Below, one piece after another: positions 6,802 through 14,112 of a stretch of DNA of 18,302 nucleotides (within the stretch, counting starts at the first letter, position 1; each line of letters opens with the position of its first letter). Made by a program: the position numbers and the translations under genes. The notes under the pieces are model-generated. The model did not search any database and was not told the DNA's origin. It saw nothing but the letters and a program-made list of their open reading frames with translations. This stretch comes from Bdellovibrionaceae bacterium UBA3535. GTDB taxonomy: Bacteria > Bdellovibrionota > Bdellovibrionia > Bdellovibrionales > UBA840. The stretch spans positions 1 to 18,302 of the forward strand of contig DFOS01000010.1 of assembly GCA_002376845.1 (NCBI GenBank), written 5' to 3'.

Positions 6802-7732
6802 GTTTACGGTACTCACTTACATGATTTGTATGGGGTTTGATTTTTGTATGGGGTTTTAAATCGTAGTGATGCGCACAGTTTTTTGAGCAAGTGGCATAGC
6901 GTTTTGCCTTGGCCAAACATTTGCTACAAACCTTCGCCGTGCTGTCACACTTCACACATACAATCTCATCTTTTGCAGGCTGGCCGCAATGAGGGCATAA
7001 ATCAAAGGTTGTGGAGGGAGCAAGGTTTTGATCTACCGCTACTCGGTGATCAAATACAAAACACTCGCCCTCAAACTCGCCATTGGGAAACTTCTCTAAG
7101 TAACGTAAAATTCCATCCTTGAGTTGGAATACATTTTGGTAGCCGCTGGATTTCATGGCGGGCAATCCTTTTTCACAGCGAATGCCTCCCGTACAATAGA
7201 CAAGGATTTTCTTATCCTTTGGTACATGATTTTCTTCTAGCCACTTGGGGAATTCGGTAAACTCAGAAATATCCGGGACGACAGCGCCCTTAAATTTTCC
7301 GATCTCGGTTTCATACCAGTTTCTAGTATCAATCAATAAATAATCCTTTTCTGAGGTAAGAACCTTGTGCCAGTCCTCCGCACTAAGGTGGCTGGTGTCT
7401 TCTTCATTGGGATCGGAAATATCACATCGATTAAGGGTCACAATTTCTTTGCGAATCTGGACTTTGAAGCGCCGAAAGGGAGGTGCTTCTGCGTAGGAGT
7501 CTTTAAAACTCAAATTTGCAAATCCAGGAATGCTTTGGAAAAATTTTTTCATTGCCTCTACGTCTGGCTCTAGTCCACAGAAAGTGGTATTGATGCCTTC
7601 TTCGCCCAAAATCACTAGGCCGCGTACCGAATGTTTTTTTGCAAATCTTTCTAGTTCGCTTTTCCATTGAGTCAGGCCTTCAGCTGGTATATTAGAGAAT
7701 CGATAAAATGTGCTAATCTTGATTTTTTGCAT
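6764..7732 (-). CDS. trhO: tRNA uridine(34) hydroxylase TrhO (rhodanese family)
   Basis: 322 aa. Oxygen-dependent TrhO forms 5-hydroxyuridine at position 34 of tRNAs, the first step toward cmo5U/mo5U. The N-terminal domain (1-100, with GEEGINTT at 43-50) is followed by a rhodanese domain (about 120-220) whose active loop is C180-TGGIR-C186-EK. Then come GECFVFDHR (222-230) and a Cys-rich tail with CxxC pairs at 246/249, 259/262 and 269/272 plus C282 and C286, probably binding zinc. The tail then carries a short repeat, KPHTKI-KPHTNH, encoded by an 18-bp tandem DNA repeat at 6825-6856. No SD is seen; a promoter at 7740-7767 would make the mRNA nearly leaderless. It overlaps yjbQ by 38 bp at the 3' end. 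Confidence 0.93.
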   Translation of the reverse strand: MQKIKISTFYRFSNIPAEGLTQWKSELERFAKKHSVRGLVILGEEGINTTFCGLEPDVEAMKKFFQSIPGFANLSFKDSYAEAPPFRRFKVQIRKEIVTLNRCDISDPNEEDTSHLSAEDWHKVLTSEKDYLLIDTRNWYETEIGKFKGAVVPDISEFTEFPKWLEENHVPKDKKILVYCTGGIRCEKGLPAMKSSGYQNVFQLKDGILRYLEKFPNGEFEGECFVFDHRVAVDQNLAPSTTFDLCPHCGQPAKDEIVCVKCDSTAKVCSKCLAKAKRYATCSKNCAHHYDLKPHTKIKPHTNHVSEYRKLKKKEQSSARSS

Positions 7733-7739
7733 GCTTATT

Positions 7740-7767
7740 TTTATGGCTTTTACTGTGAATGGGTCAA
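7740..7767 (-). promoter_or_regulatory. Promoter of trhO, predicted near-leaderless transcript
   Basis: On the minus strand, TTGACC (7762-7767, 5 of 6), a 16-base spacer and CATAAA (7740-7745, 4 of 6). The start would fall at about 7733, one base before the ATG (7732). Reading the -10 as ATAAAA gives a 17-base spacer and the same conclusion within one base. Confidence 0.45.
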
Positions 7768-7798
7768 GATTTTATTCTTCTAATAGAAAGGATTCAGT

Positions 7799-8278
7799 AT
7801 GACGGAACTCATAGAAATTGGCAAAAAGGTGAAAAACTTTAAGCTTCCCTCTACGGCGGGTGAAGAATTTCAATTAAAGAATTACAAAGGTAAAATACTA
7901 GTGGTCTATTTTTACCCCAAAGACGCCACTCCGGGCTGTACCACGGAGGGATTGGATTTTAAAAAGGATTACAAAAAGTTTTTAAAAGAGAATGCCGAGA
8001 TTTTTGGTGTTTCGAGGGACTCCTTGAAATCGCACGAGAAGTTCAAAGAAAAACAAAAATTCCCTTTCGATCTGCTAAGTGATGAAGAAGAAAAAGCCTG
8101 TGAACTTTTTGATGTGATTAAAATGAAGAATATGTACGGCAAAAAGGTCCGCGGCATTGAGCGCTCCACATTTTTGATTGACGATAAGGGTAAGCTTGTT
8201 AAGGAGTGGCGCAAAGTAAAAGTTGCCGGCCATGTTAAAGAAGTTTTGTCGGCGGTTATGAGTCTGAATGCAGAATAG
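7799..8278 (+). CDS. bcp: Thioredoxin-dependent peroxiredoxin, Bcp/PrxQ type
   Basis: 159 aa, normal length. Reduces hydrogen peroxide and organic peroxides in the cytoplasm. The thioredoxin-fold motif YFYPKDATPGCTTE (37-50) contains the peroxidatic C47. E. coli Bcp has a resolving Cys five residues later; here that position is not Cys. The only other Cys is C101 (KACELFDV), which sits in the helix used by some PrxQ proteins as an alternative resolving position, so an atypical 2-Cys or a 1-Cys mechanism is possible. RSTFLID near the C-terminus is typical. A good SD (AGAAAGGA, 7785-7792) precedes the ATG by six bases. The 3' end overlaps the MFS gene by 23 bp. Confidence 0.93.
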   Translation: MTELIEIGKKVKNFKLPSTAGEEFQLKNYKGKILVVYFYPKDATPGCTTEGLDFKKDYKKFLKENAEIFGVSRDSLKSHEKFKEKQKFPFDLLSDEEEKACELFDVIKMKNMYGKKVRGIERSTFLIDDKGKLVKEWRKVKVAGHVKEVLSAVMSLNAE

Positions 8279-9470
8279 ATATGCGTGGGTGTTTAAGAAG
8301 TAAAAGGTAGGAAATGGCCAAGTACACGAGCATGGCGTATACAATTTGCTTTAAAGACCAAGCCTGATCCATCATCCAGCCAATGATTGGCGGGCTTAGA
8401 GCAGTGGACAATACCGCTACGGTACCTGCCAAACCTTTTATGGAACCCAAGTTTTTTGTGCCATAAATTTCCGTCCAAATAGAAGTAAACAAATTTGTAG
8501 AGAAACCAACACTAATGCCGCAGAAAACAAAGAATAGATAGATTCCCGCTTGCGGAATGGGGATAAGCAAAGAACATAGAGCAAGAATTAATGGCGTGAG
8601 ATAAAATTTCACCAAATCAAATTCAGAAAAACGATCGATAAGTGAACCAGAGTAGAGCCCAATCAACGCTCTAGTGAGGCCAAAGCATAAAAAGCCTGTG
8701 CCAACCAGTGCCGGCGCCCAAGACTTTTCTTCTACAATATACTGGATATTAAAGAAAATTGCGGTCAGTAAAAAAGCATTGGCAACGGCGGTGGGGATTA
8801 AAAGAAAAAATGCTGGATCTTTTAGAATTTGTAATCGGCGAAAAGCCTTGTTTTTACTTTTCGTGCGCACAACTTTATTTTCTGCATGAAAATTCTTGCC
8901 CAAATACAAAATTAACGCTGGGAAAATGATGAAAATCAACAAGGCGTTCAAAAGCCACGAGCTTTGCCAATCAAAATTATGCAGCATGGGTTGTACAAGA
9001 AGGAGAGGTAAAATGGCTTCTCCAATGGGTTGTCCGACATTGCTTAATGCCAATGCTTTGCCGCGATTGTTGGTAAATGCCTTTGCCATAAGTGTTTGGG
9101 CATGTAGATTCGATAAGCCTTGACCAAAAAGCCTTAGCGTAAACAAGACCAGGGCCAAGATTACTAAATCTTCTGTAAACGCCATGCCCAATGCCGAAAG
9201 GCCCAAGCCTCCCGCGATGAGTAAGGAAATTTTTTGAAAATCACTTCGATCCATTAGCTCACCAAAATAGGATAGACTTAAGGAGCTACACAAAGTAACG
9301 GCCGCGTACAATGATCCGTACTCTGTATTGCTAAGAGAAAAATCCTGCATGATATATATGCCATAAAAGCCAATAAAGAAGGTTTGGCCAAAGCTGGAGA
9401 AAAATGAATGGCTCATGCCATAAATTAGGGATTTCCTATGCTTATGAAAAAAACGAAGGTAATTACGCAT
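8256..9470 (-). CDS. Major facilitator superfamily transporter
   Basis: 404 aa with about twelve hydrophobic helices in two halves, separated by a basic central loop near residues 200-215 (VVRTKSKNKAFRR). The loop between helices 2 and 3 carries the degenerate MFS motif GELMDRSDFQK (70-80), and the second half has the matching SGSLIDRFS (275-283). These support an inner-membrane secondary transporter. The substrate cannot be read from the sequence; the overall pattern is like sugar-phosphate/drug-type carriers of the MFS_1 group. No convincing SD precedes the ATG. A weak promoter (TTGGAA, 17 bases, TATATC on the minus strand within 9510-9540) may drive it. It overlaps bcp at the 3' end and is divergent from udk with a 66 bp gap. 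Confidence 0.85.
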   Translation of the reverse strand: MRNYLRFFHKHRKSLIYGMSHSFFSSFGQTFFIGFYGIYIMQDFSLSNTEYGSLYAAVTLCSSLSLSYFGELMDRSDFQKISLLIAGGLGLSALGMAFTEDLVILALVLFTLRLFGQGLSNLHAQTLMAKAFTNNRGKALALSNVGQPIGEAILPLLLVQPMLHNFDWQSSWLLNALLIFIIFPALILYLGKNFHAENKVVRTKSKNKAFRRLQILKDPAFFLLIPTAVANAFLLTAIFFNIQYIVEEKSWAPALVGTGFLCFGLTRALIGLYSGSLIDRFSEFDLVKFYLTPLILALCSLLIPIPQAGIYLFFVFCGISVGFSTNLFTSIWTEIYGTKNLGSIKGLAGTVAVLSTALSPPIIGWMMDQAWSLKQIVYAMLVYLAISYLLLLKHPRISILHSDS

Positions 9471-9536
9471 GTGGAGACAAGATAAGCCATATTTTACTGG
9501 GCAGCAAAGATATATCTATGTTAGATAAGGATTCCA

Positions 9537-10190
9537 ATGACGTTGTCTAATCAGCATACAGGTACGAAGATCATTGGGATTTCTGGCGGAAGCGGCTCGG
9601 GTAAAACCACTTTAGCACATAAAATCTTTCTTTACTTCGGCCCGCAAAATGCTGCAACTCTAGGACAAGACTCTTATTATTACGATCAAAGCCAAGCCAA
9701 AGACATTACAAAGGTAAATTTTGATCACCCTGAGGCCATAGATTTTGATTTGTTGCACCTGCATTTGCAAATGTTGAAAGAAAATAAACAGGTGGAAGTG
9801 CCGATCTATGATTTTGTTAGTCATTCACGAACGCAAAGAATTGAGCTGTTAAACCCCCACCGTTTAATTGTGATGGATGGCACCTTACTTCTTAGCCAAG
9901 AAAAAATTCGTAAGATTATGGATTATAGCGTATTTTTGAATGTGCCTGAGCAGGTGCGATTTGAAAGGCGCCTAAAACGTGATGTGATAGAAAGGGGTCG
10001 CACCAAGGAGAGCGTCCACCTACAGTTTCATAGTCAGGTGAAACCAATGCATGATGACTTTGTACAAACCTCTATGGTCCACGCAGATTTGGTTCTGGAC
10101 ACAGACTACAGTGAAGGGGCTGTTTTGGAGCAAATCACAAGAGAGCTAAAGCTACCGCAAGATCTCATCGATATGGCCGGTCAAATATAA
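9537..10190 (+). CDS. udk: Uridine kinase-like P-loop kinase
   Basis: 217 aa, family length. Uridine/cytidine kinase phosphorylates uridine and cytidine in the pyrimidine salvage pathway. Visible features are the Walker A GGSGSGKTT (17-25), the substrate segment DSYYYD (45-50), NFDHPEAIDFDLL (61-73), the nucleoside-contact YDF (91-93), VMDGTLLL (112-119) and the lid RRLKRDVIERGR (144-155). All agree with Udk. The start is supported by an AAGG element seven bases upstream. The 3' end overlaps folC on the opposite strand by 39 bp. A distant possibility is another P-loop kinase such as phosphoribulokinase-like, but the motifs favour uridine kinase. Confidence 0.88.
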   Translation: MTLSNQHTGTKIIGISGGSGSGKTTLAHKIFLYFGPQNAATLGQDSYYYDQSQAKDITKVNFDHPEAIDFDLLHLHLQMLKENKQVEVPIYDFVSHSRTQRIELLNPHRLIVMDGTLLLSQEKIRKIMDYSVFLNVPEQVRFERRLKRDVIERGRTKESVHLQFHSQVKPMHDDFVQTSMVHADLVLDTDYSEGAVLEQITRELKLPQDLIDMAGQI

Positions 10191-11417
10191 CGAGCCACAT
10201 ATAAGGACTCTTTGGTCTGCCTGCTTGACTTCTTTCATGTATAGTATGGCTTCTTTTGCACTAGCGAAATATTTGCCATTCCAGGCCTCCCAGTTTCGCC
10301 ATCTCTTATAGTCTTCTAGCGTTTGTGCCCGAAAAGGAGATTGGCATAGTAATAATTCACAATTAGGATTGTCAAAAATGGGATCAAACATGCCATTTGG
10401 ATCTCGTCCTTCTGTGAGTGCCATTAAGACCAACCATTTTTGTTGTGGATTGCAGTTTAATATTTCTACTAAGCTATGAATCCCTTGCACATTATGATCG
10501 CCAGAAAAATAAACCATGTCTTGAAACACTTCACTATAACGAGAGGAAAAGCGGTGCGGCCACTGGATCTTGCTGCTAGCAGACAATTGCTTTTGCCATT
10601 TATCTTGCAAATGGGACCAAATAAAATAGGCGTAAACAAGGTTTTCAAAACCACGCTTGCCGCTTAGAGAATTGGGGTAGGTATTGCCATCGTATCGGAG
10701 GAAGAACTCATAGTTCTCATTGTAGTCATATTGAAAGCTCTGTATCCAATCTTCATCTATGGTATGCAGGCTAGCTCCCTGAACTTGGCATTTCTTTTCA
10801 AGCAAAGCCTGTAGGCTTTCCGGGTAGCGCACGCTAAACACCTGGTTGCCTTCTTGCACAATATCAAATTTATTAGCAGCAATTTCCTCCAAAGTATTAC
10901 CAAGGTATTTTTGGTGGTCATAGCCTATGGGACACAAAATGGAAGTATCGTGCGGTATGGAGTTGGTAGCATCCCATCGACCTCCCATTCCGACTTCCCA
11001 TATACAGGTGGCACCCATTTTTATTTTAGGCATAAAATAATCCAATGCGATGATACATAAGATTTCAAAGTGGGAGAGTTGGTAATCCCTAACTGCAGGT
11101 CGTACTTGCATGTAATGATGCAGAAACTCTTCGTCGGTGATTTCTTTACCGGCAAAACGAATTCTTTCGTTAATTCGTATTAAGTGGGGAGAGGTGAACA
11201 ATGCGCAATCTTGCCCACTCTCTAAGAAAAAGGTCTCCAATGATTTTGCTACACTGCCTTTGCCATTCGTTCCCGCAATGGTGATCATCTGCTTTGCGTA
11301 AGTACGAAGATCTCCATACAAATGCTGAATCGCCGATTCTATACGCTCAAGGCTAGGTATATAGTTTGGTATTTGGGGGATGCGGTTAATTTCTTCTAAA
11401 GCATCTTTCAATTGCAT
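10152..11417 (-). CDS. folC: Folylpolyglutamate synthase / dihydrofolate synthase family
   Basis: 421 aa. FolC ligates glutamate to dihydropteroate and then to folates, using ATP. Motifs in order are the P-loop GTNGKGS (49-55), FTSPHLIRINERIR (74-87), EVGMGGRWDATN (141-152, usually EVGLGGRLDATN) and IGYDHQKYLGNTLEEIAANK (164-183), which includes the Lys expected to be carbamylated. The C-terminal ligase domain has RFS near 292 and SGDHN, where most family members have DGAHN, so this region is diverged. The start codon overlaps the folKP stop by one base (TAATG), indicating coupled translation as the last gene of folB-folKP-folC. The 3' end overlaps udk by 39 bp. Confidence 0.9.
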   Translation of the reverse strand: MQLKDALEEINRIPQIPNYIPSLERIESAIQHLYGDLRTYAKQMITIAGTNGKGSVAKSLETFFLESGQDCALFTSPHLIRINERIRFAGKEITDEEFLHHYMQVRPAVRDYQLSHFEILCIIALDYFMPKIKMGATCIWEVGMGGRWDATNSIPHDTSILCPIGYDHQKYLGNTLEEIAANKFDIVQEGNQVFSVRYPESLQALLEKKCQVQGASLHTIDEDWIQSFQYDYNENYEFFLRYDGNTYPNSLSGKRGFENLVYAYFIWSHLQDKWQKQLSASSKIQWPHRFSSRYSEVFQDMVYFSGDHNVQGIHSLVEILNCNPQQKWLVLMALTEGRDPNGMFDPIFDNPNCELLLCQSPFRAQTLEDYKRWRNWEAWNGKYFASAKEAILYMKEVKQADQRVLICGSLYLTGHIDEILR

Positions 11418-12655
11418 TAAAAAATCCCTTGTAGCGCCAACAATGCTCGGCGGTGATCTTTCACATTGTGTACGCGCAGGTAATGCACGCCTTTTTTGAT
11501 CAATTCCATAGATATGCTAATGGTTTCCAGATCTCTTTGCGCAAAAGAATTTTGACTGATGCCATTGAGAAAGGATTTGCGTGAGTGGCCAATCAAGATT
11601 TTAAGATCGTATGTATTTAGCTCATGAATGGCGGCTAGGATATTTCTTGATTGGGCTGCATCCTTGCCAAAACCAATTCCGGGGTCAAAGATAAACCTTC
11701 GAGGCTGATTTTGCTTGCCAATCCATTCGTATTTTTTATCCAGCCAGTCTTGCAATTGTGAAACTGCCGGTATTTCCTTGTTCAAGATGATTTCTTTGCT
11801 AGCGGGGATACCGAGATTGTGCATAAAAACCCAATCAACATCGGATGCACGGGCTATATCTTGCATTTCATTGGATAGACCACTTATATCATTGATCATA
11901 TCCACGCCCATTTCCATAGCCGCTTCGGCTGTTTTTGGGTATTGGGTATCAATGCTAATGCGAATGTCTTGGCTCTTTGCCTCAGAAATAATATCGGGAA
12001 GAAAATCTGCAAATATACTCCACTCTTGCTCTTGGCTAAATAGTGCTGCTCCAGGCCTTGTGGATACAGCTCCAATATCCAGAATATGGGGCTTGTCCAG
12101 TAGCGCAGTTTCAATTCTAGCTTCTATATTGGTGTCCTTTTCTGCAAAGGAATCTGGGCTAAGATTGACTATGCCAAGCCATTGGCAATTTTTTATGGGC
12201 AATTTCTTATAAGCTTGTTGGAGCTTATTAAAAAAAGGCATTTGTGCATGTGCGATTTCGTAAAGAGGGCTTAAAATAAAGTATCGATCCCAAAGCGCAG
12301 GGTGCGGCAATTGTAAATGCTCATCAGAATGTTCTTCTTCGTGAAAGAACAAAATATCGATGTCGATAGGTCTGGGCGACCAGTTGTTTTTTTCATCGCG
12401 ACCCATCTGTTTCTCAATATTTTGAATTTTACCTAGCAGCTCCTTGGCCGTATAGGGGCAATCACCTAATATTACTTGATTTAAAAAGTTAAGACTCCAG
12501 GAATCTTTGGCATTGTTTTCTTTCACCGCAGCCGGACTTTCATAAATACTAGATTTGCAGTGAATTTGAAATTGATTGTCAGACAACAAGCTACATGCTT
12601 TTTGTAGATTGGCTCGTCGGTCTCCAAGGTTGGATCCCAAGGAAAGTGCAATCAC
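11417..12655 (-). CDS. folKP: Bifunctional HPPK-DHPS (FolK-FolP fusion)
   Basis: 412 aa, two consecutive folate enzymes in one chain. Residues 1 to about 145 are hydroxymethyldihydropterin pyrophosphokinase (SLGSNLGDR 5-13, SPRPIDIDILFF 93-104, LPHP 116-119). Residues about 158-412 are dihydropteroate synthase (NLSPDSF 164-170, DIGAVSTRPGA 193-203, IDTQ 235-238, NDISG 255-259, DPGIGFGK 324-331, GHSRKSF 356-362, RVHNV 395-399). The DHPS pterin and sulfonamide/pABA binding residues are largely kept; GGES in the usual loop is GAVS here. The start is GTG at 12655, overlapping the folB stop codon as GTGA, and the stop overlaps the folC start. Translation of the three genes is therefore likely coupled. 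Confidence 0.94.
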   Translation of the reverse strand: MIALSLGSNLGDRRANLQKACSLLSDNQFQIHCKSSIYESPAAVKENNAKDSWSLNFLNQVILGDCPYTAKELLGKIQNIEKQMGRDEKNNWSPRPIDIDILFFHEEEHSDEHLQLPHPALWDRYFILSPLYEIAHAQMPFFNKLQQAYKKLPIKNCQWLGIVNLSPDSFAEKDTNIEARIETALLDKPHILDIGAVSTRPGAALFSQEQEWSIFADFLPDIISEAKSQDIRISIDTQYPKTAEAAMEMGVDMINDISGLSNEMQDIARASDVDWVFMHNLGIPASKEIILNKEIPAVSQLQDWLDKKYEWIGKQNQPRRFIFDPGIGFGKDAAQSRNILAAIHELNTYDLKILIGHSRKSFLNGISQNSFAQRDLETISISMELIKKGVHYLRVHNVKDHRRALLALQGIF

Positions 12656-13014
12656 TTGATTTCATCTCCGTATACGCAAGTAGCACCAAAATCTAGCAAA
12701 CGATGGGGCGGTTTTTCCTTGTGCACACTTACTTGTAATTTAGCATAGTGTTTATCTTTTAATCCTTGGTAAATCTGCGCGGCCAGATGTTCGATCAAAT
12801 GAAACTTGTCTGCTTGGCAGATGGATTCCACATCTTCTGCAAGCTGGGCATAGTCCATGGTCTGCTTGATGTCATCATTGATGCAACCAAGGGGAGGAGA
12901 GTTAAATAGTATATCAATTCGAATGGCAACGAGCTGCTTATGCTGCTGCTCTTCTTTTGTAGTGCCTAGATGTACTTCTTGAACGATTTTGGGTAGAATA
13001 ATTTTGCATTGCAT
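12652..13014 (-). CDS. folB: Dihydroneopterin aldolase family protein
   Basis: 120 aa, typical length. FolB cleaves dihydroneopterin to hydroxymethyldihydropterin and glycolaldehyde, feeding FolK. Supporting features are the early GTTKEEQQHKQ with the substrate-anchoring acidic residue, TMDYAQLAEDVES (about 52-64), FHLIEHLAAQI (about 71-81) and VHKEKPP (about 97-103), which carries the conserved catalytic Lys. Sequence is divergent, so FolX-type epimerase activity is possible, but the position ahead of folKP supports FolB. No SD is present. A near-consensus promoter lies so that transcription would begin at the ATG. Only 29 bp separate it from the divergent TPK-like gene. Confidence 0.85.
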   Translation of the reverse strand: MQCKIILPKIVQEVHLGTTKEEQQHKQLVAIRIDILFNSPPLGCINDDIKQTMDYAQLAEDVESICQADKFHLIEHLAAQIYQGLKDKHYAKLQVSVHKEKPPHRLLDFGATCVYGDEIK

Positions 13015-13021
13015 ATGGCAT

Positions 13022-13050
13022 TTTATAGTGTTTAATCAGGGCCATGACAA
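13022..13050 (-). promoter_or_regulatory. folB operon promoter, predicted leaderless
   Basis: On the minus strand, TTGTCA (13045-13050, 5 of 6), a 17-base spacer and TATAAA (13022-13027, 5 of 6). The start is predicted at 13015, one base before the ATG. The -35 box lies inside the first codons of the divergent TPK-like gene. The TATA core is shared with a plus-strand TATAGT (13024-13029) that could serve that gene. Confidence 0.6.
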
Positions 13051-13637
13051 GTTTGGAATCCTATTTAAAGGGCTTTAAAAGCGATAATCTTTACCTCATT
13101 GGGCCATTTGCCCAGAACGCTAAGTACCAAGAGCCTGTATTATTTATTGATGCAGGCGTAAAGTACCGAAAAAAGGCCATGGGCATTAGCATAGGAGACG
13201 GGGATTCCTCTAGTCCCCAGCAGATGGATATTCTTTTGCCGGAAAGAAAGAATGAATCTGATTTGGAGGCTGCGTTTCGCTTATTACCACAATTTTATAA
13301 GCACTATTTTATGCAAGGCTTTTTAGGTGGGCGTAGAGATCAAGAGTGGCTATCCATCTTTAGTGGTTTTGAGTATTTTCAACAGCATCAGATTTCTGCT
13401 TGCGCTCACTTTGATTCGGAAGTCCTGCTTCTATCCAACGCCAAGCATTGCATGGAGCACCAGGGTGTATTTTCTATACTGTGTTTGGGCAAACAAGATC
13501 ATTTACGTGTTCACGGTGAAGTGGAGTATGCAATATACAACAATTTGAAATCGTTTTCGAGTCATGGCCTTTCCAATATCGCCTACGGGAAGGTGAATAT
13601 AGAAGTTCAAGGGCAAATTTTAATTTTTAGAAATTAA
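13044..13637 (+). CDS. Thiamine pyrophosphokinase-like protein
   Basis: 197 aa. The pattern matches thiamine pyrophosphokinase: DAG (36-38, usually DGG), GDGDS (51-55, usually GDxDS), LLPERKNESDLEAAF (64-78, equivalent to the K-D-x-T-D-x-E region), GGRRDQ (95-100, usually GGRxDH) and a C-terminal beta domain with SSHGLSN and VNIEVQGQILIF. TPK makes thiamine diphosphate from thiamine and ATP. Substitutions (DAG for DGG, DQ for DH) make the substrate less sure. Pterin pyrophosphokinases of Archaea belong to a related fold, but a canonical HPPK is already encoded next door. The ATG at 13044 has AGGG only three bases upstream; TTG 13053 is an alternative start. It overlaps purE by 11 bp. Confidence 0.72.
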   Translation: MTSLESYLKGFKSDNLYLIGPFAQNAKYQEPVLFIDAGVKYRKKAMGISIGDGDSSSPQQMDILLPERKNESDLEAAFRLLPQFYKHYFMQGFLGGRRDQEWLSIFSGFEYFQQHQISACAHFDSEVLLLSNAKHCMEHQGVFSILCLGKQDHLRVHGEVEYAIYNNLKSFSSHGLSNIAYGKVNIEVQGQILIFRN

Positions 13638-14112
13638 TTTCTTGTCGTTGTTTCTTTACTTTTTCTTTGAGTGATTTTTTAAAGTCTTTTAGTTTGGATT
13701 TTATCCCTTCATCAGAATTAGCAAGAATTTGGCAAGCGAGAATGGCGGCGTTTTGGGAAGCGTTGACGGCTACGGTTGCCACAGGCACCCCATTGGGCAT
13801 TTGGGCGATGGATAATAAGGAGTCCCAGCCATCTAGGGAGTTGGAGGAGCGTACCGGCACTCCGATAACAGGTAGTATGGTCGCACTGGCCAGCATACCA
13901 GGCAGGTGTGCGGCACCGCCGGCTCCTGCGATAATAACGGCATAACCCTTTGACTCCGCTTTTTGGGCAAATTCTAACATTTCCTCTGGAGTGCGATGAG
14001 CCGAGAGGATCATCACTTCATTGTCGATAGAAAAATCGTCTAAAAAGTCCTTTGCTGCTTTCATAACTTCCAAGTCACTGCGGCTTCCCATGGCTATGGC
14101 TACTTTAGGCAT
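13627..14112 (-). CDS. purE: N5-carboxyaminoimidazole ribonucleotide mutase, class I
   Basis: 161 aa, normal length. Rearranges N5-CAIR, the product of PurK, to CAIR in purine synthesis. Clear motifs are GSRSDLEVM (9-17), SAHRTPEEM (37-45, with the catalytic His), AGAGGAAHLPGMLAS (62-76) and PVIGVPVRSSNSLDGWDSLLSIAQMPNGVPVATV. This is class I PurE, in keeping with the adjacent purK. The gene starts within the last 8 bp of purK and has an AAAGGA SD about ten bases upstream, inside purK. The C-terminal tail is Lys-rich. The order purK-purE is the reverse of the E. coli operon. Confidence 0.96.
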   Translation of the reverse strand: MPKVAIAMGSRSDLEVMKAAKDFLDDFSIDNEVMILSAHRTPEEMLEFAQKAESKGYAVIIAGAGGAAHLPGMLASATILPVIGVPVRSSNSLDGWDSLLSIAQMPNGVPVATVAVNASQNAAILACQILANSDEGIKSKLKDFKKSLKEKVKKQRQEINF

